A stretch of DNA of 44,149 nucleotides from Candidatus Poseidoniales archaeon (GTDB taxonomy: Archaea > Thermoplasmatota > Poseidoniia > Poseidoniales > Poseidoniaceae): the NCBI GenBank assembly GCA_009887095.1, contig QXYC01000006.1:1-44149 (forward strand). The letters run 5' to 3'. Shown here one piece after another: positions 8,057 to 15,732 of this stretch; the first letter of the stretch is position 1, and each line of letters begins with the position of its first letter. The notes under the pieces are model-generated. The model searched no databases, was not told the DNA's origin, and was given only the letters and a program-made list of their open reading frames with translations. The translations under genes and the position numbers were made by a program.

Positions 8057-9754
8057 TCAATTCGAAAACTCAGCTTTGCCCCAACGTCGGTCCATCAGTT
8101 TCCATAGCAGAGCGGATGCGCCCAGCAAACAGACAGAGATCGCAATCATGCCCTTGTAACCCTGCTCCACCATGGATTGGTCATACATGGCAGAGGTTGC
8201 GGCGAGCCCATCTTGGCTTGCACGCTCCCACCAATTGCCGTAAAGCGATACATCGCCTTGGGTGAAGGAAAGCAAAAACAAACCAAGCAGCGGCAAGACG
8301 GTACCGATCCAAAACCAGATCATGACCGATGCATCGAAGATGGCTTTGTTGGGTCGCAAGCCCATCAAAAAAGCGGTGAGGGCAACGATGTAAATCGAGT
8401 TTGCAAACATCACGATGATGCTTGTTGGTAATGAGGTCCATTCGTCCAATTGCCATGCCATCAACACGATGAAAATTAACGAAATCCAAGAGGTTGCGAG
8501 GAAGTAAACGATGACTTTAGCTCGAATAAGTTGAGGCACCCGCAGGGGGAGTCCATTCATGAATTCGGGTGAATCGAGGATTGTTAACCATGAGTAGAAG
8601 TTGAATCCAAAGAAACCGAGGAACGGAGCATACGAGAGGAGATTGATCGGAATTGGGGCCTCAGCGAAATCCACCAACCAAGCCATGCCAAGCAACACCA
8701 GCAGCGGCACTGCGTAGGAAACGGTCATTTTCTTAATTGAGCCTGAACGGAATAAATCTACAAATTCTTTAGCGACAATGAGGCGGATTTCACCATCACC
8801 CAGGAAGCCCAATCGATTGTAAATCGGAACAAACATTTCCTCTCTCTGGACCACTGAGACATCAAAGTCATCGATGATCAGCGCACTTGCCAACAAACCA
8901 ATAATCACGCACCCTCCCAACGCAGCACCTGCAATGAGCGGTGATTGATTTGACTGAACATAAAGGCCCCAGAGCACACCGTCGAGGTTTACTTGCCCAA
9001 GGCCCACTGCCACGCCGAACGCAACGATTGCCATTGGTCCAAAAAGAGTGTATGGCCGACCACGCATCCACAGCGCAGATCCGAGGAATGCAAACGCAAG
9101 GCCTTGGCCGAGGGTGATGATCATGGCGAGCCATGTCCAAGGCAGGCTTGACCACTCCAGTGGAGTGTTGACACCGTTAAATGTTTCAAGCAAAATGCCA
9201 AGGGCCATGCCGGCGATGACAGGGGATAGAATCAACATCACATAGAAGCACAAATCTTTGATGAAGTACGCAAAGTGGGCAACAGAGTTCGGCAATGGTT
9301 GGAGAGCTGGGGCTGCAAGCAGGTAATTTTTGGTGCCTGCTCGGTGGACGATGGCATCATGGCCGATGAATGCGAAGGTGCCCATGCCGAGGCTGAACAT
9401 CAACAAAGGGAGGTGAAGTGCAAACCTCAATTCACCCCAAGTGAATGTTTTCTGTTCAATATCGGCCACTTGGGCGCTTGAATCACCGACGAGAAATTGC
9501 AGACCAACCGTCGTTAATGCGGTGATGAGGGTAAGGAGAAGCGGGAACAAGACGATTTGCCGCTTCTTAGCAAATTCGATGCTCTTCCGCCCTTCTTCTT
9601 TGAACATCACACGGAATGTAGCAGAAAATGATGCCCAGCCACGAAGCGGTTCATGCAGTTCTTGGCCTTGTGCAGAGGTGCCTAAGCCGGTGCTGAGGGG
9701 TGTACCTTCGGCCACATCGTCCCAATCTCGAGAAACAATTGTGGCGCCGGGCAC
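8057..9754 (-). CDS. ABC-2 type transporter permease
   Basis: A 565-residue polytopic membrane protein. A cytoplasmic N-terminus of about 65 residues is followed by roughly a dozen hydrophobic segments, the first near residues 67-89 and 112-131. The last helix precedes a short basic tail (KLMDRRWGKAEF). Its two-base spacing from an ABC ATPase shows it is the membrane partner of that ATPase. The substrate is unknown; this architecture is common in exporters of lipids, peptides or drugs. The start is GTG at 9754, supported by the strong ribosome site GAGGAGGA inside the end of the ATPase gene. Confidence 0.82.
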   Translation of the reverse strand: MPGATIVSRDWDDVAEGTPLSTGLGTSAQGQELHEPLRGWASFSATFRVMFKEEGRKSIEFAKKRQIVLFPLLLTLITALTTVGLQFLVGDSSAQVADIEQKTFTWGELRFALHLPLLMFSLGMGTFAFIGHDAIVHRAGTKNYLLAAPALQPLPNSVAHFAYFIKDLCFYVMLILSPVIAGMALGILLETFNGVNTPLEWSSLPWTWLAMIITLGQGLAFAFLGSALWMRGRPYTLFGPMAIVAFGVAVGLGQVNLDGVLWGLYVQSNQSPLIAGAALGGCVIIGLLASALIIDDFDVSVVQREEMFVPIYNRLGFLGDGEIRLIVAKEFVDLFRSGSIKKMTVSYAVPLLVLLGMAWLVDFAEAPIPINLLSYAPFLGFFGFNFYSWLTILDSPEFMNGLPLRVPQLIRAKVIVYFLATSWISLIFIVLMAWQLDEWTSLPTSIIVMFANSIYIVALTAFLMGLRPNKAIFDASVMIWFWIGTVLPLLGLFLLSFTQGDVSLYGNWWERASQDGLAATSAMYDQSMVEQGYKGMIAISVCLLGASALLWKLMDRRWGKAEFSN

Positions 9755-9756
9755 GG

Positions 9757-10548
9757 TTATTCCTCCTCAGATTCCACGTTGGTTTCATTGCTTTTTTCTT
9801 CTCGTTCAACATCCTCGATTGAGCGGCCCACAAGTCGAATGAACACATCTTCAAGGGTCTCCTGTTTGTTTTTCTTGAGTCCTTTGACGGTTCCTGCAGC
9901 AAGCACACGCCCGTCATTAATGATGGCCATTCGGTTGCACATACGTTCCGCCATCTCCAAGACGTGAGAACAAAGGAAAATCGTCCCGCCATCCTTGACG
10001 TGATCGAGCAACCACTGACGGCACTTACGTTGGTAAATCGGGTCGAGGTTTGCGAAGGGTTCGTCCAGGAACAGAAGTTTTGGTTTGTGGATGAAGGCGG
10101 CAGCTAACATGACCTTCTGACGCTGACCTTTCGACAAATCCTTGCACATTGTGTCTCGCTTTTCGTCCATGCCAAACCAGTCAAGCCAATGTTCGACTTT
10201 TGTTTCAATGTCCTCGACGCGCCTTAGACGGGCTACGAATTCGAGAAATTCTTTTGGCGTCAAAAACGAAGGCGGTGATTCTGATTCTGGAACGATTCCA
10301 ATGTTTGCTTTGACTTTTTGTGGGTCTGCAACGGCATCGACGCCTAATACTTCGATTTGGCCCTTGCTTGGCCGGAGTTGCCCGGTAAGGAGTTTGATGA
10401 ACGTCGATTTACCAGCACCGTTTGGTCCAAAAACGCCAAAGAACTCACCGGCATGAACTTCCACGTTGAGTGGGTGAAGGGCGATGAAATCACCATACTT
10501 TTTCGCCATGTCGTTGGCCATGACAAGGGGTGCTTCCGATTCAACCAT
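9757..10548 (-). CDS. ABC transporter ATP-binding protein
   Basis: A 263-residue ABC ATPase with Walker A GPNGAGKST (41-49), signature LSKGQ (138-142), Walker B LLFLDEP (158-164) and switch histidine H195. The C-terminus is very acidic (ESEEE). It should energise the adjacent ABC-2 permease, whose start lies two bases after its TAA. The GTRL-free, GQRQK-type signature is typical of the ABC-2/CcmA-like export branch. It starts at the ATG at 10548 and is divergent from the enoyl-CoA hydratase gene. Confidence 0.92.
   Translation of the reverse strand: MVESEAPLVMANDMAKKYGDFIALHPLNVEVHAGEFFGVFGPNGAGKSTFIKLLTGQLRPSKGQIEVLGVDAVADPQKVKANIGIVPESESPPSFLTPKEFLEFVARLRRVEDIETKVEHWLDWFGMDEKRDTMCKDLSKGQRQKVMLAAAFIHKPKLLFLDEPFANLDPIYQRKCRQWLLDHVKDGGTIFLCSHVLEMAERMCNRMAIINDGRVLAAGTVKGLKKNKQETLEDVFIRLVGRSIEDVEREEKSNETNVESEEE
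9761..9768 (-). promoter_or_regulatory. Shine-Dalgarno site for the GTG-started ABC permease
   Basis: GAGGAGGA on the minus strand ends about six bases before GTG 9754. It is embedded in the last codons of the ATPase gene and decides the non-ATG start of the permease. Confidence 0.65.
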
Positions 10549-10570
10549 AGCCCTAGCAGGCGCTCATGGT

Positions 10571-10580
10571 CTTTGTATTC
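10571..10580 (-). promoter_or_regulatory. Possible TATA box for the ABC transporter pair
   Basis: GAATACAAAG on the minus strand lies about 25-30 bases before the ATG at 10548. That would give a nearly leaderless transcript. It is a weak match and is supported mainly by position. Confidence 0.3.
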
Positions 10581-10653
10581 TTGGTTTTCAACTTCTGATG
10601 GCAGCGATGGATGGTGTCGGTGGACTGATGAACCACTGGGATATGGCACAAAC

Positions 10654-11496
10654 ATGAGCGCCCCACAAAACGATGCCGTCGTGATTGAAGAACACCCGAT
10701 CAGCGAAGATGCAGATCTTGGGAGCATTGCCATGGTGACCATCAATCGGCCTGACAAATTGAATGCGCTCAATGCGGAGGTAATGAGTGGCATCAAAGCC
10801 ATGGTCGAATGGGTTGAATTGACTCCACATGTCCGTGTTGTCATCATCACTGGTGCTCAACCAAACGATCCACCAGAAGGAAAGCGAGCAAAACCAAATG
10901 CATTTGTTGCTGGCGCAGATATCACTGAGTTTGTCGGCAAGAAAAGCGACGACATTCGAGTGATGTTCACCGATAACGCCGTGGAGGCGCTGTGGAATTT
11001 AAGCAAACCAACCATCGCAATGGTTGATGGGTTCGCCCTTGGCGGCGGTTGCGAAGTAGCATGCTCCTGTGACATTCGAATTGCAAGCACTCGTTCTCGA
11101 TTTGGAACCCCGGAGGTCAACCTCGGTTTGATTCCTGGTTACGGAGCAACCCAACGGCTTGCTCGACTTGTCGGCTATGGGAAAACGATGGAGATGATCT
11201 TCACCGGTGAAGCAGTCAAAGCAGAGGAAGCACATCGAATTGGTCTTGCCAACAAGATTTGCGATGCGGACGAGTTGCTCGAAACAACGATGGCAATGGC
11301 TCGTATCATCGGTTCAAAATCGTCCAATACATTGGGCGTTGGTAAAGCAACGGTACGCGCTGCATTGGATGCAGGGCTCACGGAAGGCGTGGCCATCGAA
11401 GCCGAGGCGTTCGCCTCTTTGTTCGATTCGAAAGACAAAGAGATTGGCGTTCAAGCGTTCATCAACAGGGCTACGCCTGAATGGCAGCACGAGTGA
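10654..11496 (+). CDS. Enoyl-CoA hydratase/isomerase (crotonase) family protein
   Basis: A 280-residue crotonase-fold enzyme, probably hydrating or isomerising an acyl-CoA. Features include TINRPDKLNALN near residue 30, AFVAGADITEF (first oxyanion-hole segment), ALGGGCEVACSCDIRIAS (second) and FGTPEVNLGLIPGYGATQRL with the acidic residue expected of hydratases. I start it at the ATG at 10654 (MSAPQNDAVV). The frame is open further upstream, but that part is antisense to the ABC ATPase gene. No other beta-oxidation genes lie nearby, so the pathway is not given by context. Downstream is a hairpin-rich gap. Confidence 0.92.
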   Translation: MSAPQNDAVVIEEHPISEDADLGSIAMVTINRPDKLNALNAEVMSGIKAMVEWVELTPHVRVVIITGAQPNDPPEGKRAKPNAFVAGADITEFVGKKSDDIRVMFTDNAVEALWNLSKPTIAMVDGFALGGGCEVACSCDIRIASTRSRFGTPEVNLGLIPGYGATQRLARLVGYGKTMEMIFTGEAVKAEEAHRIGLANKICDADELLETTMAMARIIGSKSSNTLGVGKATVRAALDAGLTEGVAIEAEAFASLFDSKDKEIGVQAFINRATPEWQHE

Positions 11497-11516
11497 AAAG
11501 TGTTGGTGTAGGAGGG

Positions 11517-11585
11517 ACGGGAGCCGAAGCCCCCGAACCCCCGGCTCCCCCGTTTGACCGGGGTATGTGACGTCATTCAACGTCA
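11517..11585. repeat. GC-rich overlapping hairpins between convergent genes
   Basis: Arm 11517-11526 (ACGGGAGCCG) pairs with 11542-11553 (CGGCTCCCCCGT), allowing two bulged bases. A second, mutually exclusive hairpin uses 11548-11552 (CCCCG) with 11559-11563 (CGGGG). A third pairs 11568-11573 (TGACGT) with 11580-11585 (ACGTCA). The cluster lies between the stops of the hydratase (+) and the basic protein (-). It could act as a two-way transcript end, although no T-run follows. Confidence 0.55.
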
Positions 11586-11595
11586 GGTGGTGTCC

Positions 11596-12090
11596 TCACC
11601 GCCAATGGCGTTTGTAACCTGCTTCTTCAGCAACCTTGGCAAAGTGCTTCATGTGGGTCCGAACGTCCGGGCGACGCTCGAAACTCCGAGGGATGACCTT
11701 GCCGATCATGATGCCAGTTCCTTCCTCGAGGACTGTATCACATCGGATTTTGGCCAGTTCCTTCAGGAGCCACGCATTCTTTCGTGTGCGGGCCTCTTCG
11801 TCCTTGCAACAGGTGCGGTCATGCTGAACTTCACGTTTAGCTCGCCAATTTTCCTGTTCAAGTTTCGCCCTCTCAGCGCGACCCTTCTTCAATTTAGCCT
11901 TGCGTTCTTTCTCCTTCTCGGAGAGTGCACGCTTTGGTTCCTTCACAGGTGCTGTTTCACAGTTTGGTTTTGTCTTTTTATTCCCATCGCCGGGTTCAAA
12001 GGCCTTGGGAATGAAAACCCGCTTTCGAGTGATGCGGTTCTTTCCATTGTGGTTAGGCTTGTGGTGTTTCAATCTCTTCTTATTTCTCAT
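11596..12090 (-). CDS. Unknown small, very basic protein
   Basis: A 164-residue protein that I do not recognise. It opens with a strongly basic region (MRNKKRLKHHKPNHNGKNR). The middle (about 45-95) is a run of Lys, Glu and Ala likely to form a long charged helix. The C-terminal part contains HDRTCCKDEE and an ordered-looking end (IGKVIPRSFERRPDV, EEAGYKRHWR). Nucleic-acid binding is a guess from charge. The start is set by GGAGGAT at 12099-12093, three bases before the ATG; the frame continues upstream to a GTG at 12186 without such support. An antisense frame exists on the plus strand but has no ribosome site and an unnatural composition. Confidence 0.6.
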   Translation of the reverse strand: MRNKKRLKHHKPNHNGKNRITRKRVFIPKAFEPGDGNKKTKPNCETAPVKEPKRALSEKEKERKAKLKKGRAERAKLEQENWRAKREVQHDRTCCKDEEARTRKNAWLLKELAKIRCDTVLEEGTGIMIGKVIPRSFERRPDVRTHMKHFAKVAEEAGYKRHWR

Positions 12091-12230
12091 GTATCCTCCG
12101 TTTTGCTTGTTTCGCAGTGTGCCGGGATGGCAAACCGCGCCCTTCCAAAGCGCCTCAACAAGTCCAGAAAACTGAACAAGTTCCACGCTCTGACGCTCAA
12201 TTGCTTAAGGGCAAGCAGTTGGGGATTCAT
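12087..12230 (-). CDS. Possible 47-residue leader ORF
   Basis: Between the promoter and the basic-protein gene, an ATG at 12230 opens a 47-codon frame beginning MNPQLLALKQLSVRAW. Its TGA overlaps the ATG at 12090 in the ATGA arrangement typical of coupled genes. The peptide has hydrophobic and basic stretches. No good ribosome site precedes it and the frame could be chance. Confidence 0.25.
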   Translation of the reverse strand: MNPQLLALKQLSVRAWNLFSFLDLLRRFGRARFAIPAHCETSKTEDT

Positions 12231-12254
12231 TGATTCATTGAGAAACACCTATTC

Positions 12255-12267
12255 TGCACGTTGTGCA
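12255..12267. promoter_or_regulatory. Palindrome at the expected transcript start (operator candidate)
   Basis: TGCAC-GTT-GTGCA is a perfect 5-3-5 inverted repeat centred 30 bases downstream of the TATA box at 12288-12295. A repressor bound here would block initiation at the gene for the basic protein. Confidence 0.4.
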
Positions 12268-12286
12268 TTATTACTTGGACTCCACC

Positions 12287-12296
12287 CTATATAAAG
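12287..12296 (-). promoter_or_regulatory. TATA box (TTTATATA) upstream of the basic-protein gene
   Basis: The minus strand carries TTTATATA at 12295-12288, a textbook archaeal TATA element. Transcription would start near 12262 and leave a leader of about 170 bases before the ATG at 12090. A T5 tract at 12302-12298, just after the end of the upstream protease gene, may end that gene's transcript. Confidence 0.6.
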
Positions 12297-12347
12297 GAAA
12301 AATTGGGATGTCCCTGATTTGAATCGAATCAAAGGTTGATGGCGAAT

Positions 12348-13067
12348 TCAAAATCCGATGACAAGATGCCAAGCGATTCCAAAAACGGCCACATCTGCAC
12401 ACGCATGTGCGATCCACGCCACCCATATACTTCGGTACTGTAAATAAATCCACGAAAAAATCGCACCTCCGATAAACACCCCGAGGGACGCAATGAAGGT
12501 TCCAAGTGGACTGATGAACATCATCAGCGCAATCGTGTGATGGAGTGTGAACACGCCTGCTGAAAGAAAGATGGCCGTCCATTTGGCGCCCGTGAGTTGC
12601 TCTATTTTGGAGGTGATGAACCATCGAAAGACATACTCTTCGAGGACTGAATTTACGAACACCCAGAACAAAATGGCTCCAGCGAGCTGCGATGCAGTGG
12701 TGAGCCCGACCGGTTCAAGCAATTCATACAACGTTTGCTTGTCGATCATGATCTCCCCAAGCAGGAGGTAGGCGCCGATAACAGCAATCATCATGCCAAC
12801 GCCCAGGGCAAATGAAACACCCCATCCGCCGTTGTTTGGCGGCGACCATGAGAAGGGTTTGCCTTCAATCTTCATGTGCCAAAAGACCGGGAGGCCAAAC
12901 ATCCACACTTTTGTGACGCAGAACACAAGCACAGCGAACAATCCTGCTTTGAAAACAAAACCAGTGATGATCGAGACGGTTGGGGCAATTGCGACCAAGC
13001 ATAAGCCCAGCAAAGCAGTCGAACGCCCGAGCGTTCCAACCGAATCATCGACGGTTTCTTGGTCCAT
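12348..13067 (-). CDS. CPBP-family intramembrane metalloprotease (CAAX protease-like)
   Basis: A 239-residue membrane protein with about seven hydrophobic segments. It carries the CPBP/Abi motifs EEYVFR (143-148), a second motif with H176-H177, and HACAD (221-225), where Glu and His residues bind the metal. Family members include Rce1-type CAAX proteases and bacteriocin-immunity proteins; the substrate here is unknown. I use the ATG at 13067. A TTG at 13097 would add ten residues. The gene lies 51 bases downstream of the unknown membrane protein and is probably co-transcribed with it. Confidence 0.85.
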   Translation of the reverse strand: MDQETVDDSVGTLGRSTALLGLCLVAIAPTVSIITGFVFKAGLFAVLVFCVTKVWMFGLPVFWHMKIEGKPFSWSPPNNGGWGVSFALGVGMMIAVIGAYLLLGEIMIDKQTLYELLEPVGLTTASQLAGAILFWVFVNSVLEEYVFRWFITSKIEQLTGAKWTAIFLSAGVFTLHHTIALMMFISPLGTFIASLGVFIGGAIFSWIYLQYRSIWVAWIAHACADVAVFGIAWHLVIGF

Positions 13068-13118
13068 TGCTTGACGATTCGTCACCTTCGCCTTCAACTT
13101 TGAGCAGTTGGAACAGCC

Positions 13119-14048
13119 TCAGGACTGCATTTCATCCTTGAGCGCTGCAAGAGCGCCACTGGCTGCAGGCATTGGGAGTGGCGGGAGCGCCATGCCATCG
13201 CCAAGTTGTGGAAGTGGTGGAAGCGGTTTCCCTTCAGGGTCAAGCAAGACGGGAAGTTCTGGAACTTTTTCCTTCTTGACCTGCTCAAATCCGCTGTCAA
13301 GAGGTGTGCGGAGTTTGAGAATTCGTGCTTCATCAATGCGAATGAATGTAGCCCCGTAGATGTGGCCTGCTTCTGGATTTTCGGGCTCTACAAGCACAGC
13401 ATGCCCGTGGCCAGGGGTTTGGAGCAGGGTAACGATGTCTTCGCCTGCAGTTTGATCCTCCCACATTTTTGCGGTCGATGCGCGAATTTCAGCCAGCTGA
13501 CCCCTTCGCCGCTTTTCGATGCGTTCACGGATTGCATCATGTTGAATACGACGTTGCTTGACAGTTGCTTCGATATCTGCGTCTTCAACAGACTCAGCAG
13601 AGACTTCAATTACAAATTCGTCTGCAGTATGGACGTCTTCCATCTCAAGGGTGACTTCCACGAGTTCTTCTTCACCTTCTTCATGCTCGTAGTCCGCAGC
13701 AGCCAATGCTTGTGCTTTCTGCGCTTCAGCGGCTTGGATTTTTGCGAGTTTACGTTCTCGTAATGTGGCGCCGTCCATTGGTTCACGGGTCACTACCTCA
13801 GGAATGTCGAGTTGTTCCTCTTGGACCTCCTCGTATTCAGCGACAGGTTGGACATCTTGTGAAGAACGCTGCCTTCGTTGTTGGGGAGATGCTTTTGTTT
13901 CAGCCGAGCCGATGTACACCAAGCATCCGAGGATAATGGAGGCAATAAGTCCCCAAGCAACATTGTCTGTGAAGGCGCTCGCAAAAGCGATGTACACCGC
14001 AGTTGCGGTGAGGGCGTAAAACCCAGCCATCTTCTTAAGAAACGTCAT
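13119..14048 (-). CDS. Unknown membrane-anchored protein with long acidic cytoplasmic region
   Basis: About 309 residues. Two hydrophobic helices near the N-terminus (about 4-25 and 31-47) form a hairpin anchor. A charged region follows with acidic stretches (EYEEVQEEQLD, HEEGEEELVE) and a likely coiled coil (about 160-200, with IRERIEKRRRGQ). A more ordered segment follows (GHGHAVLVEPENPEAGHIYG), then a Pro/Leu-rich tail (KPLPPLPQLG). I do not recognise the family. The start at 14048 follows GGTGAGG; an earlier ATG at 14060 is also possible. It lies between the pyrophosphatase and the CPBP protease on the same strand. Confidence 0.75.
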   Translation of the reverse strand: MTFLKKMAGFYALTATAVYIAFASAFTDNVAWGLIASIILGCLVYIGSAETKASPQQRRQRSSQDVQPVAEYEEVQEEQLDIPEVVTREPMDGATLRERKLAKIQAAEAQKAQALAAADYEHEEGEEELVEVTLEMEDVHTADEFVIEVSAESVEDADIEATVKQRRIQHDAIRERIEKRRRGQLAEIRASTAKMWEDQTAGEDIVTLLQTPGHGHAVLVEPENPEAGHIYGATFIRIDEARILKLRTPLDSGFEQVKKEKVPELPVLLDPEGKPLPPLPQLGDGMALPPLPMPAASGALAALKDEMQS

Positions 14049-14080
14049 GTGCCTCACCATTGCCAATATGGCCTAACTTA

Positions 14081-14737
14081 TCATGCTGATGGCAGTTGCC
14101 GCAACAAGTCTTCAAGCGCCCGAGAACGATGACTGAATGTTTGCTTTTGTTCGATGGAGATTCCGCCAAAAGTTGCACCGTGTGTGCTTGTCACACCGTA
14201 CTGGCCAGGGGGGAGTGGTTTGCCATCTTCATCAAGGTCTGATGGGACGAAAATTGGGTCGAAGCCAAAACCTTGACCCTCTGTGATGCCGTTCGAAATC
14301 CATCCAGGGCATGAACCGTTGCCGATGAAGACCTCGCCGTTAACCCACATAACCGCCACTGCTTGGAATGATGCCCGTCGGAGGTTTGCAGCCTGCACGG
14401 GGTCTTCTGAGCCAAGGTGGTTGAGCAACCTCAACATTCCTTGGCAACCAAGCGTCTGGAGTGCATAGGCTGCGTAAACGCCCGGAAAACCATCAAGTGC
14501 GTCAACAAATAATCCAGCATCTTCAACCAAAAGCAAGTCTTCTGGATGATCCATGAACGGGATTGCTTGCTCAATCTTTGCCATCGCAACTTCGGTGAGG
14601 GTCTCGGCTTGTGGTTCAATGATGGAACCATGGGCCACAACAAGTTGCTTTACATCGTATCCAAGAGGTTGCAAGTGGTGTGTTGCTTCCTTGACCTTGC
14701 CTGCGTTGCCAGTAAGAAACCATACGGTTCGTCCCAT
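14081..14737 (-). CDS. XTP/dITP diphosphatase (HAM1/RdgB family)
   Basis: A 218-residue pyrophosphatase that removes non-canonical purine nucleotides (ITP, dITP, XTP) from the pool by hydrolysis to the monophosphate. N-terminal FLTGNAGKVKEA is the triphosphate-binding SxNxxK-type motif. LLVEDAGLFVDALDGFPGVYAAY holds the catalytic acidic residues, and GFGFDPIFVP and FSHRSRAL are the base-recognition and C-terminal motifs. It starts at the ATG at 14737; the frame extends to 14935, but that part overlaps the divergent fluoride-channel gene and lacks similarity. Confidence 0.93.
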   Translation of the reverse strand: MGRTVWFLTGNAGKVKEATHHLQPLGYDVKQLVVAHGSIIEPQAETLTEVAMAKIEQAIPFMDHPEDLLLVEDAGLFVDALDGFPGVYAAYALQTLGCQGMLRLLNHLGSEDPVQAANLRRASFQAVAVMWVNGEVFIGNGSCPGWISNGITEGQGFGFDPIFVPSDLDEDGKPLPPGQYGVTSTHGATFGGISIEQKQTFSHRSRALEDLLRQLPSA

Positions 14738-14838
14738 GCACTCCGCAGGTGGTGTGGGCTTTGAGATGTGCGCCCAATTGCACCATGAAAGACCGTCCTC
14801 TCCGGCAGCCTTGATAGCGATGGACTTGAGCGCACCCC

Positions 14839-15210
14839 ATGCTTCAACACATTCTCCTCGTGGCTGCAGGCGGTGCGATTGGCGCTGCAATGAGGTACCT
14901 TGTCGGGGAATGGTTGGGCAACGATGGTTTCCCATACGCTACATTGAGCGTGAACCTGCTTGGTTCATTGGTTCTGGGTGTTGTGACGGTTGGGGTCGCT
15001 CAACATGTCATCTCTGAAAACCTTGCTTTTGTGTTTGCAACTGGTTTTCTGGGTGCTTTTACAACCATGTCTGCCTATTCTGTCGAAACCATCGCCATGT
15101 TCGATCGGGGGGATTCAACCCTCGCCTTTTCTTACATTGGCCTCACAATGCTGCTATGCCCCATTCTTGCGTTCATCGGTTGGAAAGTCGGCGAATCCGT
15201 TTGGTTGTAG
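14839..15210 (+). CDS. crcB: Fluoride ion channel CrcB/FluC
   Basis: A 123-residue, four-helix membrane protein that exports fluoride as a dual-topology dimer. The N-terminal GGAIGAAMRY, the conserved Asn in SVNLLGS, and GFLGAFTTMSAYSVET are the family signatures; Thr-Thr-Met replaces the more common Thr-Thr-Phe. The length is normal. The start is the ATG at 14839. No fluoride riboswitch fold was recognised in the 101 bases shared with the divergent pyrophosphatase gene. Confidence 0.92.
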   Translation: MLQHILLVAAGGAIGAAMRYLVGEWLGNDGFPYATLSVNLLGSLVLGVVTVGVAQHVISENLAFVFATGFLGAFTTMSAYSVETIAMFDRGDSTLAFSYIGLTMLLCPILAFIGWKVGESVWL

Positions 15211-15312
15211 ATGACCGTTGTCCTACAGCATGGGTTTATGTATCGCTTCTTTGATGGACTGTTACGGTTCAGGAAGAGATTGTGACTTTCGTGCGCCCTA
15301 AGAGTTGAGACC

Positions 15313-15732
15313 ATGAAACACACCACATTAATTGACACATTGAACGAAGCCCTCGGGTGGGAATTGCGGGCCATCAACATGTATGCACACTATGCAGCGA
15401 ATGTCAAAGGCATTCATCGCCTACAGCTTTCACCGATGTTTGATGGTGAGGCAACTGAATCACTCGTTCATGCGAGCATTGTCCGAAAGGCGGTTGTCAA
15501 ATTACAAGGCATTCCTGTGACGGAACGAAACCCGCACCCAATCACTCACACTACAGACTATGCTGAAATGTTGCAGTATTCCCTCGAAACAGAAACCAAA
15601 GCTGCTGCAGTGTACGGTGAAGTTATGATTCAACTCGAAGCAGCGGCCGACCAAGACCTCAGCGATGCGATTGAACAAATTTACCTCGCAGAGTTGCGAA
15701 GCGTGGAAGAACTTCGACTGTTGATGGAATGA
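15313..15732 (+). CDS. Ferritin-like diiron protein (bacterioferritin-related)
   Basis: A 139-residue all-helical protein of the ferritin-like fold, likely storing or oxidising iron. Possible ligands follow the usual pattern: E17 (WELRA), E46/E49 and H53 (GEATESLVH), E92/E94 (SLETETKAA) and E127 (YLAELRSVEE). A final helix contact His of bacterioferritin is replaced by Ser. It is shorter than bacterioferritin (about 155) and lacks an obvious haem Met. The gene begins at the ATG at 15313 after a 102-base gap and its TGA abuts the stop of the convergent bud32 gene with no gap. Confidence 0.75.
   Translation: MKHTTLIDTLNEALGWELRAINMYAHYAANVKGIHRLQLSPMFDGEATESLVHASIVRKAVVKLQGIPVTERNPHPITHTTDYAEMLQYSLETETKAAAVYGEVMIQLEAAADQDLSDAIEQIYLAELRSVEELRLLME

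Noticed and set aside
11554-12294. 246-codon plus-strand frame opposite the basic protein
   Set aside because: The Phe/Leu/Ser-rich translation is the mirror of Lys/Glu codons. The minus-strand gene has a strong ribosome site and a consensus TATA box, the plus frame has neither.
14738-14838. Possible fluoride riboswitch ahead of crcB
   Set aside because: The conserved pseudoknot bases of that riboswitch class were not found in this 101-base gap.
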